Shown here: positions 60,962 through 64,000 of the stretch, one piece after another
Layout of the letters: every line of letters starts with the position of its first letter
Position numbering within the stretch: position 1 is the first letter of the stretch
Assembly: GCF_011927785.1 (NCBI RefSeq)
Contig: NZ_JAATJK010000001.1
Coordinates: forward strand, 3,691,001-3,755,000
From: Micromonospora profundi
GTDB taxonomy: Bacteria > Actinomycetota > Actinomycetes > Mycobacteriales > Micromonosporaceae
Direction: 5' to 3'
DNA: 64,000 nt
Notes under the pieces: model-generated
The model's database searches: none
Told to the model about the DNA's origin: nothing
The model's input: only the letters and a program-made list of their open reading frames with translations
Made by a program: the position numbers and the translations under genes

Positions 60962-61450
60962 ATGTTAGCCCTTTCCGAGCCCGCCATCCGCGCGTCCTTC
61001 GTCAACTGCACTCAGGGCGAGGCGAAGCGGCTGGCCGTACCCAATGATCTTGATTTTCGACCGTGGGCCGATCTGGACTTCCTCGGTTGGCGGGACCCCG
61101 CCGCGACGCAGCGGGCCTACCTGGTGGCCGAGACCGACGGTGGGCTCGTCGGTGTGGCGCTGCGGGTCGCGGCGCAGCAGACCGGGCGCGCCCGACGGAG
61201 CATGTGCTCGCTGTGCCTCACCACGCACACCGGCGACGGCGTCGCGCTGATGTCCGCCCGCAAGGCCGGGGCGGGCGGCCGGCAGGGCAACTCGGTGGGC
61301 GCGTACATCTGCTCCGACCTGGGCTGTTCGCTGTATCTGCGGGGCAAGAAGGACGCCGGTCGGCGCATCGACGAGACCATCACCCTGGACGAGAAGATCG
61401 AACGCACCACCGGACACCTCGCGGCGTTCCTGCGCAGGGTGACCGAGTGA
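60962..61450 (+). CDS. FBP-type zinc-finger protein (FusB/FusC C-terminal domain family)
   Basis: 162 residues. The C-terminal domain has the four-Cys zinc finger, CSLC and CSDLGC, with the intervening KAGAGGRQGNSVGAYI typical of the FBP domain. In staphylococcal FusB/FusC this domain binds EF-G and gives fusidic acid protection. The N-terminal 60 residues are a short version of that family's helical region. It is divergent from the TetR gene, sharing the palindrome, so regulator and effector form a pair. An EF-G role in this organism is an inference. Confidence 0.9.
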   Translation: MLALSEPAIRASFVNCTQGEAKRLAVPNDLDFRPWADLDFLGWRDPAATQRAYLVAETDGGLVGVALRVAAQQTGRARRSMCSLCLTTHTGDGVALMSARKAGAGGRQGNSVGAYICSDLGCSLYLRGKKDAGRRIDETITLDEKIERTTGHLAAFLRRVTE

Positions 61451-61463
61451 CGCCGGTCGCCGC

Positions 61464-62015
61464 CTAGCGGTCGGTCGCCAGGCGGGCGTGCAGGTGCTCG
61501 TCGTGGCGGCGGCCGTCGCCGTACCGGTACGACTCGCGAAGCGTTCCCTCGGCGAGGTAGCCGGCCCGGTCGGCGACCCGGCAGGAGGCCCTGTTGGCTA
61601 CCGCGTGGCACAACTCCACCCGGTGCAGCCGGAGGTCGGCGAACGCCCATTCGGTGAGCCGGCCGACGGCGCGCCCCGCCACTCCACGGCCCCGCGCCGC
61701 CGGCACCGTCCAGTAGCCGATGGAGGCGTCGCCGTGGCGGATGTGGTGCAGCGAGACCGAGCCCAGCAGTTCACCACCGTTCGCGGCGGTCACCGCCAGG
61801 GAAGCGTGGTCGCCGGCCGACCAGTCGGCCCGTCGCTTGACCCAGAGCAGGGCGGCCCCGTCGTCGATCGGGCCGCCACCCTGCGGGTTCCACTGGACGA
61901 TGGCCGGATCGTTCAGGGCGTCGCGCACCGCCGGGGCGTCCTCGTCCGACCAGGGGCGCAGCAGCAGGTCGGCGACGGTGAGCTCGACGTGTTCCACGAG
62001 GCGGGAGTCTGGCAC
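61464..62015 (-). CDS. GNAT-family N-acetyltransferase (RimJ/RimL-like)
   Basis: 183 residues. LLLRPWSDEDAPAVRDALNDP is the family start, SLHHIRHGDASIGYWTVPAARGRGVAGRAV carries the acetyl-CoA loop (R-G-R-G-V-A), and ANRASCRVADRAGYLAEGTLRE is the typical N-x-x-S/A-x-x-V-x-x-x-x-G-Y/F ending. Substrates are often ribosomal protein N-termini or small amines. It is convergent with the FBP gene, 13 bp apart. The GTG at 62015 has no clear ribosome binding site. Confidence 0.9.
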   Translation of the reverse strand: MPDSRLVEHVELTVADLLLRPWSDEDAPAVRDALNDPAIVQWNPQGGGPIDDGAALLWVKRRADWSAGDHASLAVTAANGGELLGSVSLHHIRHGDASIGYWTVPAARGRGVAGRAVGRLTEWAFADLRLHRVELCHAVANRASCRVADRAGYLAEGTLRESYRYGDGRRHDEHLHARLATDR

Positions 62016-62118
62016 ACCCCGCTTCAGCTCCGCCGCCCCATTTCCGCAGGATTACTTCAAAGCTGCACGACCTCCGCCGCAAACCGGCATCAAGGTGACG
62101 TGGGCGACGTCGAACGAG

Positions 62119-62140
62119 ACTAGTTAAATTTTGAACTAGT
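62119..62140. promoter_or_regulatory. MarR-type operator: actagtt-N8-aactagt
   Basis: A perfect 7 bp inverted repeat with an AT-rich spacer lies 6 bp before the marR start. It overlaps the only AT-rich stretch of the region, so it probably covers the promoter. The geometry and position are typical of autoregulated MarR genes. Confidence 0.75.
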
Positions 62141-62146
62141 GCTATC

Positions 62147-62668
62147 GTGGGCGTCGTGACAGAGAGCCTGGACAGCACCCGAGCGGCCGCCTGGCGTGCC
62201 TACATCGAGGCGAGCCAGCGCCTGGTCACCCAACTGGAAGACGATCTGCGGGCCGACAGCGACCTCAGCTTCGCCGACTACCACGTGCTGGTCCTGCTCT
62301 CCGAGGCGCCGGGGCAGCGGCTCCGGATGGGTGAGCTGGCCAGCCGGCTGGTCTTCTCCCCCAGCCGCCTCACCTACCAGATCTCCTCCATGCAGCGGCG
62401 CGGGCTGGTCAGCAAGGAGGCGTGTCCGGACGACCGGCGCGGCAGCGAGGCGGTGCTCACCGCCGCCGGGCTGCTCGCCCTCGCCGAAGCCGCGCCTCAC
62501 CATCTGGCGTCGGTGCGTACCCATCTGATGGACGACCTCGACGACGCCGAGGTCGCCTGCCTCACCCGGGTCTTCGAACGGCTCGGCCACCGCCTGCGGG
62601 CGGCCCGGTCCACCTCGACCACCCACACCACGAGTCAAGGAGCCACCGATGCCCGCGATCACCGTTGA
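62147..62668 (+). CDS. MarR-family transcriptional regulator
   Basis: 173 residues. The winged helix-turn-helix is RMGELASRLVFSPSRLTYQI with the wing SKEACPDDRRGSEAVLT, the MarR signature. It is probably an autorepressor acting at the palindrome just upstream, and its 3' end overlaps the pirin start by 20 bp. The pair resembles MarR/pirin units where the repressor is relieved by phenolic or oxidative signals, but no ligand site is obvious. GTG 62147 or GTG 62156 is the start. Confidence 0.92.
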   Translation: MGVVTESLDSTRAAAWRAYIEASQRLVTQLEDDLRADSDLSFADYHVLVLLSEAPGQRLRMGELASRLVFSPSRLTYQISSMQRRGLVSKEACPDDRRGSEAVLTAAGLLALAEAAPHHLASVRTHLMDDLDDAEVACLTRVFERLGHRLRAARSTSTTHTTSQGATDARDHR

Positions 62669-63635
62669 CAACGTCCTCGTCCTGCCGCGCCTGCCGCGGC
62701 TCGACGAGACCACCGCCTTCCGCAAGGTCCGTACGGTGACCACCGCACCCAGCGGCTTCGAGGGCGAGGGCTTCCCCGTCCGCCGGGCCTTCGCCGGGGT
62801 GTCGACCACCGACCTGGACCCGTTCATCCACCTCGACCAGATGGGCGAGGTGGACTACGCGCCGGGCGAGCCGAGGGGCACCTCGTGGCACCCACACCGC
62901 GGTTTCGAGACCGTCACCTACATCATCGACGGGGTCTTCGATCACCACGATTCGCACGGTGGCGGCGGCACCATCACCAACGGCGACACCCAGTGGATGA
63001 CAGCCGGTAGTGGCCTGTTGCACATTGAGGCACCGCCGGAGCATCTGGTGCTCAGCGGTGGGCTGTTCCACGGCACCCAACTGTGGGTCAACCTGCCTCG
63101 GGCGGCCAAGATGAACCCGCCCCGCTACCAGGACATCCGGGGGCGGGAGTCGGCGCTGCTCACCACGCCGGACGGCGGCGCGCTGATCCGGGTCATCGCC
63201 GGTGAGGTGGCCGGGCACCAGGGTCCGGGCTCCACCTTCACGCCGATCACCATCACGCACGTCACGGTGCAGCCCGGGGCGCAGGTCGACCTGCCCTGGC
63301 AGCCCGACTTCAACGCCCTGGTGTACGTCCTCGGCGGGCGCGGCACCGTCGGCACCGACCGCCGGCCGATCCGCACCGGTCAGCTCGCCGTGCACGGGCC
63401 GGGTGACGCGCTGCGCTTCGACGCGAACGCCGAGCAGGACAGCAACACCCCGGCGCTGGACCTCTACATCATGGGCGGGCAGCCGATCCGTGAGCCGGTG
63501 GCACAGTACGGCCCGTTCGTCATGAACACCCGGGACGAGCTGATCCAGGCGTTCGAGGACTTCCAGGCCGGCAGGCTCGGCGTTGTCCCCAGCGAGCGGG
63601 TGCCGCACACCGACGGCCAGGGCTCACGGCCCTGA
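62649..63635 (+). CDS. Pirin-family protein
   Basis: 328 residues, a two-cupin fold. The N-terminal cupin carries the metal motif HPHRGFETVTYIIDG (His at residues 81 and 83, with later His and Glu: SGLLHIEAP). The C-terminal cupin lacks the full metal set, as in other pirins. Some bacterial pirins show quercetinase activity. AAGGAGCCACC lies just before ATG 62649 inside the end of the marR gene, which implies coupled expression. Confidence 0.93.
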   Translation: MPAITVDNVLVLPRLPRLDETTAFRKVRTVTTAPSGFEGEGFPVRRAFAGVSTTDLDPFIHLDQMGEVDYAPGEPRGTSWHPHRGFETVTYIIDGVFDHHDSHGGGGTITNGDTQWMTAGSGLLHIEAPPEHLVLSGGLFHGTQLWVNLPRAAKMNPPRYQDIRGRESALLTTPDGGALIRVIAGEVAGHQGPGSTFTPITITHVTVQPGAQVDLPWQPDFNALVYVLGGRGTVGTDRRPIRTGQLAVHGPGDALRFDANAEQDSNTPALDLYIMGGQPIREPVAQYGPFVMNTRDELIQAFEDFQAGRLGVVPSERVPHTDGQGSRP

Positions 63636-63656
63636 CCCCGGTCGGCTCCTGGGTTC

Positions 63657-63693
63657 GGCGCTGGCGCCCCGGGACATACCGGGCGCCGGCGCC
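63657..63693. terminator. Bidirectional terminator hairpin
   Basis: A 13 bp stem with one G-U pair (63657-63669 with 63681-63693) lies between the pirin stop and the stop of the small membrane protein gene on the other strand. Confidence 0.8.
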
Positions 63694-63696
63694 ACC

Positions 63697-63825
63697 TCAG
63701 GAGACCGCGAAGATCCCCGCGACTCCCAGAATCACCATCACCAACACCGCTACCAGCGCACCCCCTTCGCTCTCCACCGCCGGCTCGCGGTGCTCGGTCA
63801 CGGGGCTCGTCGTCTCGCGGGGCAT
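63697..63825 (-). CDS. 42-residue single-helix membrane protein
   Basis: From ATG 63825 the translation is a polar head (MPRETTSPVTEHREPAVES), then a hydrophobic helix (about residues 23-41, GALVAVLVMVILGVAGIFAV) and a stop. GAGGAGGCC lies 6-14 bases before the ATG, one of the best ribosome binding sites of the window. No family is recognised. A terminator lies just behind its stop. Confidence 0.7.
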   Translation of the reverse strand: MPRETTSPVTEHREPAVESEGGALVAVLVMVILGVAGIFAVS

Positions 63826-63957
63826 GGTGTGGCCTCCTCGGTTGTCGCGTCAACGGATAGCGGCGCGGTCCGGTGGACCGGTCCGTCGGCCCGGCGTGCG
63901 TACGCACCGCCGGGGTCCTACCGTGAGGACGTTGTCGACCTCGGGGAGGGCTGGACC

Positions 63958-64000
63958 GTGCCGTTGCAGGACTGGTTCCTCACCGCGCAGGAACGTGCCA
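63958..64000 (+). CDS. Start of a gene cut by the window edge
   Basis: GTG 63958, with GGGGAGGG eight bases before it, opens a frame reading PLQDWFLTAQERA to the end of the window. The DWFLT-x2-ER pattern reminds me of the start of actinomycete phospholipase D-like proteins, but 14 residues do not allow a firm call. Confidence 0.5.
   Translation, partial: MPLQDWFLTAQERA

Noticed and set aside
1..64000. tRNA, rRNA, insertion sequences, toxin-antitoxin or defence systems
   Set aside because: Read on both strands, I found no CCA-ending cloverleaf, no transposase or integrase motifs, no terminal inverted repeats with a target duplication and no recognisable restriction, CBASS, Thoeris or similar genes. 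A tRNAscan and profile search would be decisive.

Overview
The window is very GC-rich (well over 70% by eye), densely coded, uses many GTG starts and shows third-position G/C throughout. Several genes point to a mycolic-acid-free or mycolic-acid-bearing actinomycete that makes phosphatidylinositol mannosides and coenzyme F420. Gene order and protein sequences fit Micromonosporaceae, most likely Micromonospora; the genus is an inference from familiarity, not from a search. I see no rRNA, tRNA, CRISPR array, transposase, integrase or prophage module: this is a chromosomal housekeeping and envelope region.

Layout. (1) 1-12 kb: pdxS (partial), a LemA-like protein, pimA, a PIM acyltransferase, pgsA, then an HIT protein and thrS. 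This order resembles the mycobacterial pdxS/pimA/patA/pgsA1/HIT/thrS block, here interrupted by EF-G2, an aldo/keto reductase, a HAD-like protein and a secreted M15 peptidase. The longest non-coding stretch (6133-6771) carries two long hairpin-forming palindromes and GC-rich degenerate repeats. (2) 12-24 kb: a secreted YcnI-like protein, ADP-ribosylglycohydrolase, a two-component system, an adenosine deaminase/methyltransferase operon, a second aldo/keto reductase, a cold-shock protein, a three-gene membrane-stress operon (holin-X-like, DUF3618, DUF4235), a mechanosensitive channel and DUF1206. (3) 24-32 kb: a cysteine-desulfurase-like protein with a GNAT partner, NagZ-type GH3, F420-dependent oxidoreductase, RecQ, AraC regulator. 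(4) 32.5-41.1 kb, minus strand: an eight-gene, mostly overlapping operon carrying a nucleotide-activated heptose pathway (GmhB fused to a GT9 glycosyltransferase, GmhA, HldE-type kinase/adenylyltransferase), three more glycosyltransferases, a classical SDR and, at the 3' end, a DNA topoisomerase IB. It is followed by a polyprenol-phosphate mannose synthase on the other strand. (5) 42.7-64 kb: a 6 x 16 bp perfect tandem repeat, a divergent FAD oxidoreductase/aldehyde dehydrogenase pair, several stress and membrane proteins (BrkB, SRPBCC, MscS-like, SpoIIE-type phosphatase, Na+/H+ antiporter, YflT-like), then small regulator/effector pairs (TetR with an FBP zinc-finger protein; MarR with pirin), each with a palindrome in its promoter region.

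The most interesting unit is the heptose/glycosyltransferase operon in a Gram-positive lineage without LPS. It has kinase, isomerase, phosphatase and adenylyltransferase functions but no recognisable HldD epimerase, so the predicted product is ADP-D-glycero-manno-heptose or a reduced/oxidised variant placed on an unknown glycan. I did not find a convincing novel defence or mobile system. Several genes too short or late-starting to be obvious, such as the 41- and 42-residue membrane proteins at 27726-27851 and 63697-63825, are listed.
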